DNA of 64,000 bases. Origin: Luidia sarsii (Eukaryota > Echinodermata > Asteroidea > Paxillosida > Luidiidae). Of this stretch, positions 43,556-56,000 are shown piece after piece (the first letter of the stretch is position 1; each line of letters begins with the position of its first letter). The notes beneath the pieces were generated by a model that saw only the letters and a program-made list of their open reading frames with translations, searched no databases and had not been told where the DNA came from. Location: the NCBI GenBank assembly GCA_949987565.1, contig OX465119.1:11182441-11246440 (forward strand). The letters run 5' to 3'. The position numbers and the translations under genes are program-made.

Positions 43556-44384
43556 TTCTTCGTGTTACACTCCAAATTACGAGAAGGGTGCTCCGAGCCT
43601 TTTGTTCACGCTGTAAAAATATTTGCAATATTTCGTTAAATCGTTAAATGGTTTTCGTTTCCAGAGGTATTGGGAGTTTTCGGTTGGGTTTGACAATCCC
43701 GCATGCATTTGGGAAAGCATCCTTTATTCTATTATTGTTGGTTTGAGAACATCGGTGACACGTTTCCCCAACATGTTACAGTATACTTTAGGTTTGAACG
43801 TAGTCCCACCTTGAACTGCAGCCATCAAGATGGCGTCGTGTATAGACACACACAGAGGTCTGAGCGATGGAAGAAGCGATCCATCTTCATGAGGTATATC
43901 GTTTGTCTGACAGTAACCACACGCCTCTAATCCGCCAGCTATTCCGATCAGGCTGCTTCGCGAAATAAGACGCATTCCTGGACGAGGGGTCGGGACCCAG
44001 ACAGGCCAGGCAGTCCTTCCGCAATTGGCGCTCCATCTTGCCAACATGCACCGCAGCCGCGACCATAACGGCACTGGCTATGCGGCTGGGAATAACGCAC
44101 GGCGTCTACGGGAAGTGGCTACGGCTAGCTGCTGTAGTTGGCCGGTGACTTACCGTAGACTCGTGCGTCATTTTTGAAGCCACGACCAGCGATGTCATGA
44201 TATGAACTCCTACGCAAAGGTCGTTGCTGGGCTATTTCGCAAATTGCATGCACAGCGATCGTAGAGATACAGTTGCAAAATCATTCTTCGTGGTTCTACA
44301 TACTTGAAACCCTTACTCATCATAGGAAATAAAAATAAACATTTGACAATGCATTACTGAATCGTACTAGGCTTTGGTATTCCT

Positions 44385-44600
44385 ACATCTATATCAAAAA
44401 TGGCGTTTCGATCCTAGTATAGGACCTTTCTCATCATTCTACATTTGAGAAAGGTCCTGCTAGGATCGACGCGTCAGGCCCTTCTATTTTCTCGAGTTAT
44501 CGCTCAGGTTCTTTTCAGAACCATACCTCTTCTTTAAGAGACCTTATACATGGTGTCACCGCAAACCCTCCTATATTCTTCTAATTTTTTTATATTTGCG
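44385..44600 (+). repeat. Opposed R2 cores followed by an SL repeat (paired-change type)
   Basis: GTTTCGATCCTAGTATAGGACCTTTCTCA faces GAGAAAGGTCCTGCTAGGATC. The hairpin GGTTCTTTTCAGAACC is then at 44507-44522, followed by TTTAAGAGACC and TACATGGTGTCACCGCAAAC. In this genome R2 and SL often lie side by side. Confidence 0.75.
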
Positions 44601-45334
44601 TTTTGGTCAGTTTAGTCAAGAAGCAGTTTGCAACAGTTTTGCATACTATTTTAATTTGTATACCTGAGTTAATCCCTCATACTTTGCCTATGCATGAGTT
44701 GGTACCCGTTACAGTTCTGCGTGCAAATGTCTGTAGCACAGGTATCGCTGGTTCCCAGCCACCCTTAGACAGCGTCAATGCTATGAGTATAATTTTATTA
44801 TGCATGAGTTGGTACCCGTTACATTCCTGCGTGCAAATGGGAAAGTTGTTGTAGCACAAGTATCGCTGGTTCCCAGCCGCCCTTTAACAGCGGCAATGCT
44901 ATGAATCTAGAGCGAATCCAGATTTCCCATGGCGGGAAAACCTATTAGAATTGAGTTTCATTTCTGGCGGCATTTCTTGTTGCTAAGTAGTTACAGTGGC
45001 ACGTACGGCGGCTCTTAAGTGCCCTACACGCTGAGAGAACGGTGAGATGTTATCGATGAGCTAGTTATCGATCATAACTCGCATGATGTCCTTGATTCCC
45101 CTCCCCCAGATTATCACGCGATATCACGAGATAGCACGAGAAACAACGGAGTATTCCCTCTGCTCAGGTCATGTCACGTCTTCCGTTCGCTCCGCTAATG
45201 CGACTTCCGGTACGCGTGTGCCCATGAATGACTGTTGGGCAATTTGTATTGTAGCTTGTCGAATAGACAGACATAGTAGCTATCGTTCTCCATTATCTAG
45301 TGTCTTGTGGATACCCTGGATAATTAATAGGTTG

Positions 45335-45985
45335 AATAGGTCTCCATAGGGCAATGCTAGGCCCTTTTCCAAAACCCGGCTTAGGCTCAGGCTCCGGCTT
45401 CGTCTCTAGTCCTTTCACCCATTTCAAATACAAGGCACGAAACCAGGAAGCTTTTGGCATCATTTTTGAATGTTTTACTGCTTTTTGAAAAGGAACCAAA
45501 AGCTTCAACTTCAACAGAGAACTCCAACCTTTGTTTTCAGCTTTGGGATAATAGAGACGAAGCCGGAGCCGTAGCCTAAGCCGGGTTTTGGAAAAGGGCC
45601 CTAAAGGTGTATAGGTCTCCATAATAATTTCACGAAACTGGTTTTTTGAAATCACTCAAAGAGGGGACATTTTTGATGGGTGTAAATCATTCACAAATGT
45701 TTTATATAAGGGACATAATTATGGTCCACATTTCTTCCCAGGAAAGTGAATGTGGTTGAAACGGGAGCATTTTTAAGACATTGTTTCTTACTCGGTTGTG
45801 TAAGTGTTAGTGCATGAGAGCAAAACCATGTCTCCACTAGGATTACAGACTCGGGTACCTGTGTGTGAAATTTCCACCCAGGAAAGTGAAAGTGCTTGAA
45901 ACGGGAGCATTTTTAAAGCATCTTTTCTCACTCGGTTGTGCGAGTGCACGAGAACAAAGCAATGTCTCCACAGTGATACAGATTC
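45335..45985. repeat. Dispersed repeat R4, interrupted by a MITE
   Basis: AGGTTGAATAGGTCTCCATA precedes the MITE and AAAGGTGTATAGGTCTCCAT follows it. The body is GAAAGTGAATGTGGTTGAAA, CGGGAGCATTTTTAAGACAT, then a partial second copy ending near 45985. The reverse family copy is at 59.85-60.48 kb and an end fragment at 63.93-64.00 kb. Confidence 0.75.
45360..45600. mobile_element. MITE, family M', intact, with 3-bp target duplication
   Basis: TIRs GGCCCTTTTCCAAAACCCGG..GGCTTCGTCTCT and AGAGACGAAGCCGG..CCGGGTTTTGGAAAAGGGCC are flanked by CTA on both sides. The host R4 repeat gives the empty-site sequence. A 3-bp duplication and GG-starting TIRs suggest a PIF/Harbinger-type MITE; no transposase is present. 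Confidence 0.85.
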
Positions 45986-46204
45986 AGGTATGGATGTACT
46001 CTGTCAATTGATGAGAGTAGACAAACGGCTGCAGGCTATGGCGGATCTCTTGCCAGGTGTAACGGTTCTAGGAACAGACTCGGTTTGCCATTCTCGTCTG
46101 GGGCCAATTCATACAGCCTCTTAGGCACCAACATTTGCTTGAGCATGACCAATCTTCCTCAGCAGAATCAGGTTACTGTAGCCTAGAGGCCCACTTGTGT
46201 TTTA

Positions 46205-47270
46205 TGCGAAGCAACCAATATTGGAATACATAAGTGGAAGGTTTGCGGTCTGACACCATGTGGCTCTTCTCATTTGAGAAGGAGTGTGGCTCTGAAAAGA
46301 GCCGGTAACTCAACGTTTCGGGCAGTGTGTCAAGAGACAGTCTCCTGGGGACGGGCAGAGTACACACTGCCCGAAACGTTGAGTTACCGGCTCTTTTCAG
46401 AGCCACACTCCTTCTCATGGTGTTACATGGTGTCACCGCAAACCTTCCACTTGGTACTTCCAAACCTTCAAATCCTATCAAATCCTATGGTGTCACCGCA
46501 AACCTTCCACTTGGTACTTCCAAACCTTCAAATCCTATCAAATCCTATGGTGTCACCGCAAACCTTCCACTTGGTACTTCCAAACCTTCAAATCCTATCA
46601 AATCCTATCTAGTCTGAGTTACCGGCTCTATTCAGAGCCACACACTCCTTCTCTAAAAAGAAGTGTTACATGGTGTCATCGCAAACCTTCCTCTTGGTAC
46701 GTCCACCATGCAAACCTTCAAGTCCTATCTAGTCTGAGTTACCGGCTCTTTTCAGAGCCACACACTCCTTCTCAAAAGAGATGTGTTACATGGTGTCACC
46801 GCAAACCTTCCACTTGGTACTTCCAAACCTTCAAATCCTATCAAATCCTATGGTGTCACCGCAAACCTTCCACTTGGTACTTCCAAACCTTCAAATCCTA
46901 TCAAATCCTATCTAGTCTGAGTTAGCGGCTCTATTCAGAGCCACACACTCCTTCTCTAAAAAGAAGTGTTACATGGTGTCATCGCAAACCTTCCTCTTGG
47001 TATTGCCACCATGCAAACCTTCAAATCCTATCTAGTCTGAGTTACCGGCTCTTTTCAGAGCCACACTGCTTCTAAAAATATATGTTTTACATGGTGTCAC
47101 CGCAAACCTTCCACTTGGTACTTCCACCATGCAAACCTTCAAATCCTATCTAGTCTGAGTTACCGGCTCTTTTCAGAGCCACACTCCTTCTCAAAAGAGA
47201 AGTGCTACTTGGTGTCACCGCAAACCTTACTCTTAGTATTTCCACCATGCAAACCTTCAAGTCTTATTTA
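46205..47270. repeat. SL repeat complex: inverted pair plus nested tandem copies
   Basis: A reverse SL copy (hairpin at about 46283-46298) meets a forward copy (46389-46404) head to head across CAACGTTTCGGGCAGTGTGT. The forward copy keeps GGGCAG/CTGCCC-GAAACGTT. Then an exact 60-bp tandem of the tail segment (46441, 46501, 46561; repeated at about 46801-46905) is followed by forward hairpins near 46625, 46745, 46926, 47046 and 47165. Two of them read GGCTCTATTCAGAGCC. Confidence 0.9.
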
Positions 47271-47656
47271 TTGGAATACATGTCAGGTACATCAAGCATC
47301 AAGTAAAATTAGGATAGCAATCTCGTTCAGACCAGGGGAAGAGATTAGTTGCTTAGCTCGCGCTTAAGAAGTTTTATGAAATCGGGCCCTGATGTGGATA
47401 GGCAATGGGTGCACGCGATGGTGGTCTGGTCGTATTCTGCTGTATACGACACACAGCCAATACGCCCCTTGAATGCAGCACTGTGTAAGAACTACACTGG
47501 GACTGTCATTGAAGAAGACGCGCGGAAAACGTGCACACGATTTGATTGATGACTTACAAAAGAAAGAAAAAAATTCAATTGCGACGATTGAAGAAGGGGA
47601 TCACCTTGCTGGTTAGAATATGCTTGAATCGCACTGTGTTGCCGTGGATCGGAGCG

Positions 47657-47670
47657 GTGACCATGGCAAC
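47657..47670 (+). promoter_or_regulatory. Perfect RFX X-box
   Basis: GTGACCATGGCAAC matches GTNRCC-NN-RGYAAC at every position. The surrounding 47.28-47.92 kb shows no supportable exon. Confidence 0.35.
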
Positions 47671-47924
47671 GGTCCGAAGGTGAGGCTCCTATCCAAACAA
47701 GAAAGGCGGAAAACGATAAGCGTGTGGGGTTTCATTGGACGTACGGCGTTTCTATGGGACCGGAAATATGAATTATCATGAAATGTTAGAATGAATATGA
47801 TTGTGTCTCGCATGGACGAGGAATGTCTTTTGTGGTCGGGAACATGCCGCAGTATTTAACGTTTTGTTGAAATGAATTTATTATACAAACCGATGTTATC
47901 TTTAGCTGATAAGACCGCGTCCTC

Positions 47925-47994
47925 TTCCTTCTCCTGTTCCTTTCCCTCCTCCTCCTTTTCCTCCTCTTCCTCCTCTTCCTCCTCCTCTTTCTCA

Positions 47995-48047
<53 letters not shown>

Positions 48048-48155
48048 CTCTTTCTCCTCCTCCTCTTTCTCATCCTCCTCTTATACTGTTTCTCCTCTCC
48101 CTCCCCCTCCTCTTCCTCTTCTTCCTCTTCCTCCTCCTCCTCCTCCTCTTTCTCT

Positions 48156-48193
<38 letters not shown>

Positions 48194-48525
48194 CTCCTCC
48201 TCCTCCTCCTCTTTCTCTTCCTCCTCCTCTTCCTCCTCCTCCTCCTCCTCCTCCTCCTCCTCCTCCCCCTCCTCGTCCTCGTCCTCGTCCTCTTCCTCCT
48301 CCTCCTCCTCTTTCTCATCCTCCTCTTATACTGTTCCTCCTCCTCCTCCTCCTCCTCCTCCTCCTCCTCCTCCTCCTCCTCCTCCCCCTCCTCGTCCTCG
48401 TCCTCCCCCTCCTCCTCTCCTCCTCCTCCCCCTCCTCCTCCTCATCCTCCTCCCCCTCCCCCTATTCCTCCTCTCCCCTCTTCCTCCCCCTCCTCCCCCT
48501 CCTTCTTTCTCTTCTCCTCCTTCTT
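47925..48525. repeat. (TCC)n microsatellite
   Basis: About 600 bp of TCC/TTCC with a duplicated internal block (CTCTTTCTCATCCTCCTCTTATACTGTT occurs at about 48063 and about 48308). Poly-Ser/Pro/Leu and poly-Arg/Gly frames are artefacts. Confidence 0.95.
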
Positions 48526-49325
48526 GGCTCGTCTGACGCATCAGACATCGGGGCGGTAATTTCATTTGTCTTTCACTGTACTAGCGTCCCGTCTGCCCAT
48601 ACCCTGGTCACGACACGCACTTATCGACGCTGCCTTTTCCCGCCCAAATGCAATCGGGCAAGAGCGAGGACGGGTGGCCGTCACCAGTGCACCTCATCGG
48701 TCTGCCCTGCTCGTCACTAGGCACAGCCGAACAGGCTCTCGCTGACAGCCCACCCTGCCCTACGTCCGTCAGCGAGCGGGGGAATGATCCGTCCCCACTC
48801 ACTGCCCTTACCAAACTCGCGTGCACGCTCTCAGATGCGGCCTTTCAATTGCGTTACGCGCGCTCCTTCCTCGCCAAATAATTGTGGTCGCCGTTGCGTG
48901 TGTATATACCTAACGGTATAGCCCTTCCCTTGTGTCGAATGACGAGGCTACAGGCTAACTGAGTCGTAAACATCTCTGAATGCTGTGCAATTTGTGAGGG
49001 TTAGAGGGCGGGGATTCGCCAGCCATGCATGCTCGGATGAAATGCCTTCTTCTTCTCTTTCGCTGTCAGGGCGGAGCGGCTGACAATATTGAACTTGACT
49101 CGGAGACTCAGACTCTAGTCCTGCATCTCAGCCTGCCTTTGTATCTGTAGTGACTGTGTGCGGTCCTCTGTCAATGAATGGTCCGGATTCAGTCCCGCCT
49201 GACCCTGTTAGAGTTTGATCTGACCCGGGTGGGTCATTCTGACCCACAATGAGTGAAGGGAAGCAAGATTCCCCCGGCAAAACAGTCTAGCCCCCTTTTT
49301 TTATGATTTACAAAATCATGAATTA
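48526..49325. other. Intergenic, no gene recognised
   Basis: GC-richer until about 48.9 kb, with overlapping open frames on both strands (48.6-48.88 kb) but no splice context or domain. Confidence 0.4.
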
Positions 49326-49329
49326 AATG

Positions 49330-49490
49330 AAAAAAAACTGTTGCCAACTGTTCACTGACTAAAATGACCTGCAATATATTAATTTCAAAAGTTAGAGGGC
49401 CTGATGTTTCGATCCTAGCAGGACCTTTCCTGAGAAAGGTCCTGCTAGGATCGAAACTCCAGGCCCTCTTACTTTTGAATGACAAACTCC
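49330..49490. repeat. Opposed R2 cores, near-perfect palindrome
   Basis: TTTCGATCCTAGCAGGACCT meets AGGTCCTGCTAGGATCGAAA with almost no spacer. Outer arms are TTCAAAAGTTAGAGGGCCTG and CAGGCCCTCTTACTTTTGAA. Same layout as in the Tudor intron at 3.46-3.61 kb. Confidence 0.85.
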
Positions 49491-50469
49491 GTGCTTTTTT
49501 ACCAGTGGGGATACAGGGAATTCGACAAAGATGGCCGTGTCTTTCAAAAAGGAGACAGAATCGGATGTCTTCTTCGCGGCCTCCGTAAAAATACGAGCTC
49601 CGTACTATAGTCCATGTTTCTGCTGCAGAATCTATGCTCACTTCCAAAACAGAGATTGATGGAGCAAGCGCTGTGGTCTACAGTAAAAAGGTTTTACGTT
49701 GCTGCCACGTGACTATCCACGTGTCATCGTATTCAAAGATCACCTGATGTTGCCAAAAAAATAGTCTGTGACCATGCAGAGTGTTGCAACCGAACTCCGT
49801 TGGATACGTCAGGGTACCGCGCAGGGTACACGTGGGCGGTGACATAATATGTTGTTGTTGTTGCAAGTGTCGCACAAGTGCGCTGCTTACTAAAATCACT
49901 GGCCAGGTTGTTGTGGCAATCTAAAAATATCGCTGCTCCATGCCGGATCCTACATGTTAGGAGTAAATTCAGCGAATTGGCTCGGGAGTTTGAGAAGAAA
50001 AAAAGTCCACACGGGATTTTCACTCGGATTTACACTTTCTTCTTTTTTTCTTCTTCTTACACGAACCTCGGTGTCTCCAAATGTCAAATGAATGACGGGG
50101 TTTACAGCGCCTGAAACCTCGCTGGGACAGACGTGTTTTATTCTCGTCCTGTGCGGTTTTTTTGTTTTCTCGCGTCAAGTATCTTCTCAAAGCGAACCCT
50201 GCGTCCTCGTCGGAATGATTAGCCGCTTCTCGGGGGACCGTGTCGCCTGGAGTCTGTTTGGGAGAATTTCAAATCGGTGGCCTGTCGCCGGTGAATGCTG
50301 AATAGGTTAGGACTAGGGCTGCATAGGCCGCCCACACGAAGCTAAAAAAGGAAGAGATTGCTGAAGGCCGAAGGGACATTAAGAAAGAGAGAGAAAGAGA
50401 GAGAGGAAGACTTGTTCGGTGTGAACGAAAAGCCTGAATATTAAAGCAGTATAATTTATAGAGGTGGAA

Positions 50470-50645
50470 GTATACCAAGTGGAAGGTTTGCAATGACACC
50501 ATGTAACACATCTCTTTTAAAAAGGAGTGTGTGGCTCTGAAAAGAGCTGGTAACTCAGACTAGATAGTATTTGAAGGTTTGCATGGTGGAAGTACCAAGT
50601 GGACGGTTTGCGGTGACACCATGTTAAGCATGAGCAGGATTGTGG
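50470..50645 (-). repeat. SL repeat, reverse orientation
   Basis: CAAGTGGAAGGTTTGCAATG, the hairpin GGCTCTGAAAAGAGCT (one terminal pair lost) at about 50532-50547, and CAGACTAGATAGTATTTGAA, then a second tail copy. A short GAGAGAAAGAGA tract precedes it (50.38-50.41 kb). Nothing coding was supported between 49.49 and 50.38 kb. Confidence 0.8.
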
Positions 50646-50649
50646 CTCA

Positions 50650-51190
50650 GTGTAAGTGTGACGCATTCGGGTTCCGGAAAGGCAGCACAAACACAGTTTC
50701 CCGGCAATGAGAACTAACCTATACGTGTTTACCATCGCGCAATACTCATCGTCCCAAACGACCCCCAGCCCCCAAAACCCAAATATTTCGTCAACCGGGA
50801 CTTGAATCGACCGCACGAGTGTATGGTGATCGTCTGTGGCTGCTGAAGCCGGCGGCTTCCATAGACTCGCGTGCAATCCTAAGCCGCAGCCATTGCATTA
50901 GAGCACGGCATCGCTGGGTTATCAGGGAAACCAAGCGAGGCGGACCGATGACCTCATTTCGTCCTACCGATGTCTCTATCGGTACCGTGACCCGCTGTTA
51001 TCGCCAGTGCGTCACTCGCTTCATGTTTTCAAGTGCTCTTCGTGGTGTTTTTAAGGCAGCTGCGCGGTGGAGCAAAGTGGGCTGTCGTCTGGTGTGTTAT
51101 CCGGAGGTCGGAGCAGCAGCTGGCATTTCTAGAGACCGCGGTCCACTTTGTCTAAAAGGGGTTAGCATGATATGTGCTCGTGGGTCCAGA
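50650..51190. other. Intergenic, no gene recognised
   Basis: Moderate GC. Open frames on both strands lack splice context. Confidence 0.4.
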
Positions 51191-51194
51191 CACG

Positions 51195-51725
51195 AGCAAT
51201 GAGAGAGAGAGAGAGGGGTCGAGGCAGAGAGAGAGAGAGAGGAGAGAGAGGGAGACATGGGGGAGAGAGGGGTAGAGAGAAAGAGGGGAGAGAGAGAGAG
51301 GATAGAGGGGAGGGGGAGAGAGGGAGAGGGAAATGTGGAAGAGAGAGGAGAGAGAGGGAGAGAGAGGAAGAGGGGAGAGAGGGAGAAATAGGACGAGGGG
51401 GAGAGATAGAGTGGATAGAGAGGGGAGGGGAGAGAGGGAGAGGGGAAAGGTGGAAGAGAGACGAGAGAGAGGGAGAGAGAGGAAGAGGGGAGAGAGGGAG
51501 AAATAGGACGAGGGGGAGAGATAGAGTGGATAGAGAGGGGAGGGGAGAGAGGGAGAGGGGAAAGGTGGAAGAGAGAGGAGAGAGAGAGAGGAAGAGGGGA
51601 GAGAGGGAGAAATAGGACGAGGGGAGAGATAAAGTGGATAGAGAGGGAGAGGAGAGAGGGAGAGGGAAAGGGGAAGAGAGAGAAGAGAGAGGAGAGAGAG
51701 GAGAGAGGGAAAGAGAGGAATAGAC
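51195..51725. repeat. GAGAGG microsatellite with a 122-bp-scale internal duplication
   Basis: Imperfect GAGAGAGGGAGAGG repeats. The block GGACGAGGGGGAGAGATAGA recurs at about 51392 and 51513, with a variant at about 51612, so larger units were duplicated within the array. Confidence 0.9.
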
Positions 51726-51729
51726 AGCG

Positions 51730-53065
51730 AAAGATGCACAGAGCGACATATATACAGAGCTAGAGGCAGAGAAACATAAAATATTTGCAACAGAGACAGG
51801 AGGCAGGTGGACAATTGAATCGACAGTGTAGACTAGTCGCCCGTGACACAGGTTCGTTCCGCTCTTTCCGTTCTGACCCGAGTCAGTATATAGACTGACT
51901 CGAATCAGACGCCGGTTCAAACAGCGCCCTCTTCCGTCTAGTTCTACTGCTCATGTCATCATCGCGTCCGGTGAATCTCTAGCCTTCACGATCAATTCGT
52001 CGGCTGCTTTGGTTCGGCAGTATATCTTCATTTACTTGATTAGAGTTATTTTCGGCTGTGCAATTTTAGCGCGCATCAATCTCTTTAATTGACCCCGGGG
52101 ACATACGATACGTGTGCGTGGACGCTAATGCCCACGCGTAGGGATATCTATTACACGTAGACGTTGTTTAACACTGGAATGTTATAAACCACGAGATTGT
52201 CATCCGATGGAACTATATCGTCATCAGATTACTACTTACACTATTCGCACAGAGATATCTTGTTCCTGAACAAAAAACAAAACCAAAAAAATGCTTTTTT
52301 TCTCTCTGAGCTCCGACTGGCGGCTTGTGTTTCAGCCTGTCGATGAAGACTAATCCGACTGTGCGTTGTGCCGCTTGCAACGGCAGATTTGATTGGATGA
52401 CGCGGCGGGTCGCTAGTCTCCGCCTCCAGACGCTGGAAGCACGCGCAGCCGTGTGACGCGCTGGTCGAGGCGCGGAAGATACGGGTCGATCCGCGCAGTG
52501 TGGCTCCCCATACCCCCCACCCCTTCTCCCCTCCAACTTAATTTGACTCTCGGAACATCTTAAACCATCAAGGCCCCCCCCCCCCCTGGCGGCGCGACTA
52601 TTTTTAGAAAACCCGAAATTAAAACCAGCGAGTTCGCAGGCGGTGAATTATTCGTTACCGTCTCTCTGTCCTTATCTCCGAATCATCCACGTTTTGTGTC
52701 AGAATCGTTCCCGACTTCAATTGATTCTCTTTTTCATTAAAGCTGTATGTACTGACGACTCAGCGCTGGAGTGAATGACGACGTGTGCAACTCAATTCGC
52801 AGCGATACAGCGAACGAAACGGACACTGAATTTAACTTCTTCTTTTTTTCTTGGAGATAAACCAAACTTCCCCGACTTTGACGTGAAGTGATAGAAATGA
52901 GTCGCTAATTGCTTGCTTGCTTTTATAGCCAAATTTGTCATCGAGCCTGTCAGCCTAAAAAACAATCTCAACTGGTAGCCCGATCTTCCCCGCGTCCCTG
53001 CATAATGTTGGGTGCATTTCAAATGCACGGCTACCAGGGAAGTCAAGACTATAGATGGCGGGTTA
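51730..53065. other. Intergenic, no gene recognised
   Basis: Mixed composition; C run at 52576-52587. Open frames at 52.2-53.1 kb have no supported start or splice context. Confidence 0.4.
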
Positions 53066-53069
53066 AAGA

Positions 53070-56000
53070 GGGACACGTGGAAGGTTTGCGGTGACACCAT
53101 GTAGCACTACTCTTTCGAGAAGGAGTGTGGCTCTGAAAAGAGCCGGTAACTCAGACTAGATAGGATTTGAAGGTTTGCATGGTGGAAGTACCAAGTGGAA
53201 GGTTTGCGGTGACACCATGTAGCACTTCTCTTTCGAGAAGGAGTGTAACTCTGAAAAGAGCCGGTAACTCAGACTAGATAGGAATTGAAGGTTTGCATGG
53301 TGGAAGTACCAAGTGGAAGGTTTGCGGTGACACCATGTAGCACTTCTCTTTCGAGAAGGAGTGTGGCTCTGAAAAGAGCCGGTAACTCAGACTAGATAGG
53401 ATTTGAAGGTTTGCATGGTGGAAGTACCAAGTGGAAGGTTTGCGGTGACACCATGTAGCACTTCTCTTTCGAGAAGGAGTGTAACTCTGAAAAGAGCCGG
53501 TAACTCAGACTAGATAGGAATTGAAGGTTTGCATGGTGGAAGTACCAAGTGGAAGGTTTGCGGTGACACCATGTAGCACTTCTCTTTCGAGAAGGAGTGT
53601 AACTCTGAAAAGAGCCGGTAACTCAGACTAGATAGGATTTGAAGGTTTGCATGGTGGAAGTACCAAGTGGAAGGTTTGCGGTGACACCATGTAGCACTTC
53701 TCTTTCAAGAAGGAGTGTGGCTCTGAAAAGAGCCGGTAACTCAGACTAGATAGGATTTGAAGGTTTGCATCGTGGAAGTACCAAGTGGATGGTTTGCGGT
53801 TACACCATGTAGCACTTCTCTTTCGAGAATGAGTGTGTGGCTCTGAAAAGAGCCGGTAACTCAGACTAGATAGGATTTGAAGGTTTGCATGGTGGAAGTA
53901 CCAAGTGGAAGGTTTGCGGTGACACCATGTAGCAATTCTCTTTCGAGAAGGAGTGTGTGGCTCTGAAAAGAGCCGGTAACTCAGACTAGATAGGATTTGA
54001 AGGTTTGCATGGTGGAAGTACCAAGTGGAAGGTTTGCGGTGACACCATGTAGCAATTCTCTTTCGAGAAGGAGTGTGTGGCTCTGAAAAGAGCCGGTAAC
54101 TCAGACTAGATAGGATTTGAAGGTTTGCATGGTGGAAGTTCCAAGTGGAAGGTTTGCGGTTACACCATGTAGCGCTTCTCTTTCGAGAAGGAGTGTGGCT
54201 CTGAAAAGAGCCGGTAACTCAGACTAGATAGGATTTGAAGGTTTGCATGGTGGAAGTACCAAGTGGAAGGTTTGCGGTGACACCATGTAGCACTTCTCTT
54301 TCGAGAAGGAGTGTAACTCTGAAAAGAGCCGGTAACTCAGACTAGATAGGAATTGAAGGTTTGCATGGTGGAAGTACCAAGTGGAAGGTTTGCGGTGACA
54401 CCATGTAGCACTTCTCTTTCGAGAAGGAGTGTAACTCTGAAAAGAGCCGGTAACTCAGACTAGATAGGATTTGAAGGTTTGCATGGTGGAAGTACCAAGT
54501 GGAAGGTTTGCGGTGACACCATGTAGCACTTCTCTTTCAAGAAGGAGTGTGGCTCTGAAAAGAGCCGGTAACTCAGACTAGATAGGATTTGAAGGTTTGC
54601 ATCGTGGAAGTACCAAGTGGATGGTTTGCGGTTACACCATGTAGCACTTCTCTTTCGAGAATGAGTGTGTGGCTCTGAAAAGAGCCGGTAACTCAGACTA
54701 GATAGGATTTGAAGGTTTGCATGGTGGAAGTACCAAGTGGAAGGTTTGCGGTGACACCATGTAGCAATTCTCTTTCGAGAAGGAGTGTGTGGCTCTGAAA
54801 AGAGCCGGTAACTCAGACTAGATAGGATTTGAAGGTTTGCATGGTGGAAGTACCAAGTGGAAGGTTTGCGGTGACACCATGTAGCAATTCTCTTTCGAGA
54901 AGGAGTGTGTGGCTCTGAAAAGAGCCGGTAACTCAGACTAGATAGGATTTGAAGGTTTGCATGGTGGAAGTTCCAAGTGGAAGGTTTGCGGTTACACCAT
55001 GTAGCGCTTCTCTTTCGAGAAGGAGTGTGGCTCTGAAAAGAGCCGGTAACTCAGACTAGATAGGATTTGAAGGTTTGCATGGTGGAAGTACCAAGTGGAA
55101 GGTTTGCGGTGACACCATGTAGCACTTCTCTTTCGAGAAGGAGTGTGGCTCTGAAAAGAGCCGGTAACTCAGACTAGATAGGATTTGAAGGTTTGCATGG
55201 TGGAAGTACCAAGTGGAAGGTTTGCGGAGACACCATGTAGCAATTCTCTTTCGAGAAGGAGTGTAACTCTGAAAAGAGCCGGTAACTCAGACTAGATAGG
55301 AATTGAAGGTTTGCATGGTGGAAGTACCAAGTGGAAGGTTTGCGGTGACATCATGTAGCAATTCTCTTTCGAGAAGGAGTGTAACTCTGAAAAGAGCCGG
55401 TAACTCAGACTAGATAGGAATTGAAGGTTTGCATGGTGGAAGTACCAAGTGGAAGGTTTGCAGTGACACCATGTAGCACTTCTCTTTCGAGAAGGAGTGT
55501 GGCTTTGAAAAGAGCCGGTAACTCAGACTAGATAGGATTTGAAGGTTTGCATGGTGTGGAAGTACCAAGTGGAAGGTTTGCGGTGACACCATGTAGCAAT
55601 TCTCTTTCGAGAAGGAGTGTAACTCTGAAAGGAGCCGGTAACTCAGACTAGATAGGATTTGAAGGTTTGCATGGTGTGGAAGTACCAAGTGGAAGGTTTG
55701 CGGTGACACCATGTAGCAATTCTCTTTCGAGAAGGAGTGTAACTCTGAAAAGAGCCGGTAACTCAGACTAGATAGGAATTGAAGGTTTGCATGGTGGAAG
55801 TACCAAGTGGAAGGTTTGCGGTGACTCCATGTAGCAATTCTCTTTCGAGAAGGAGTGTGGCTTGAAAAGAGCCGGTAACTCAGACTAGATAGGATTTGAA
55901 GGTTTGCATGGTGGAAGTTCCAAGTGGAAGGTTTGCGGTTACACCATGTAGCGCTTCTCTTTCGAGAAGGAGTGTGGCTCTGAAAAGAGCCGGTAACTCA

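Noticed and set aside
43724..44074. Minus-strand ORF of 116 residues, and a 49-residue ORF from ATG at 44036 (MERQLRKDCLACLG..)
   Set aside because: No domain, no splice context and a GC-richer promoter-like setting; the YY1-type words there suggest regulatory rather than coding use, but evidence is too thin to list.
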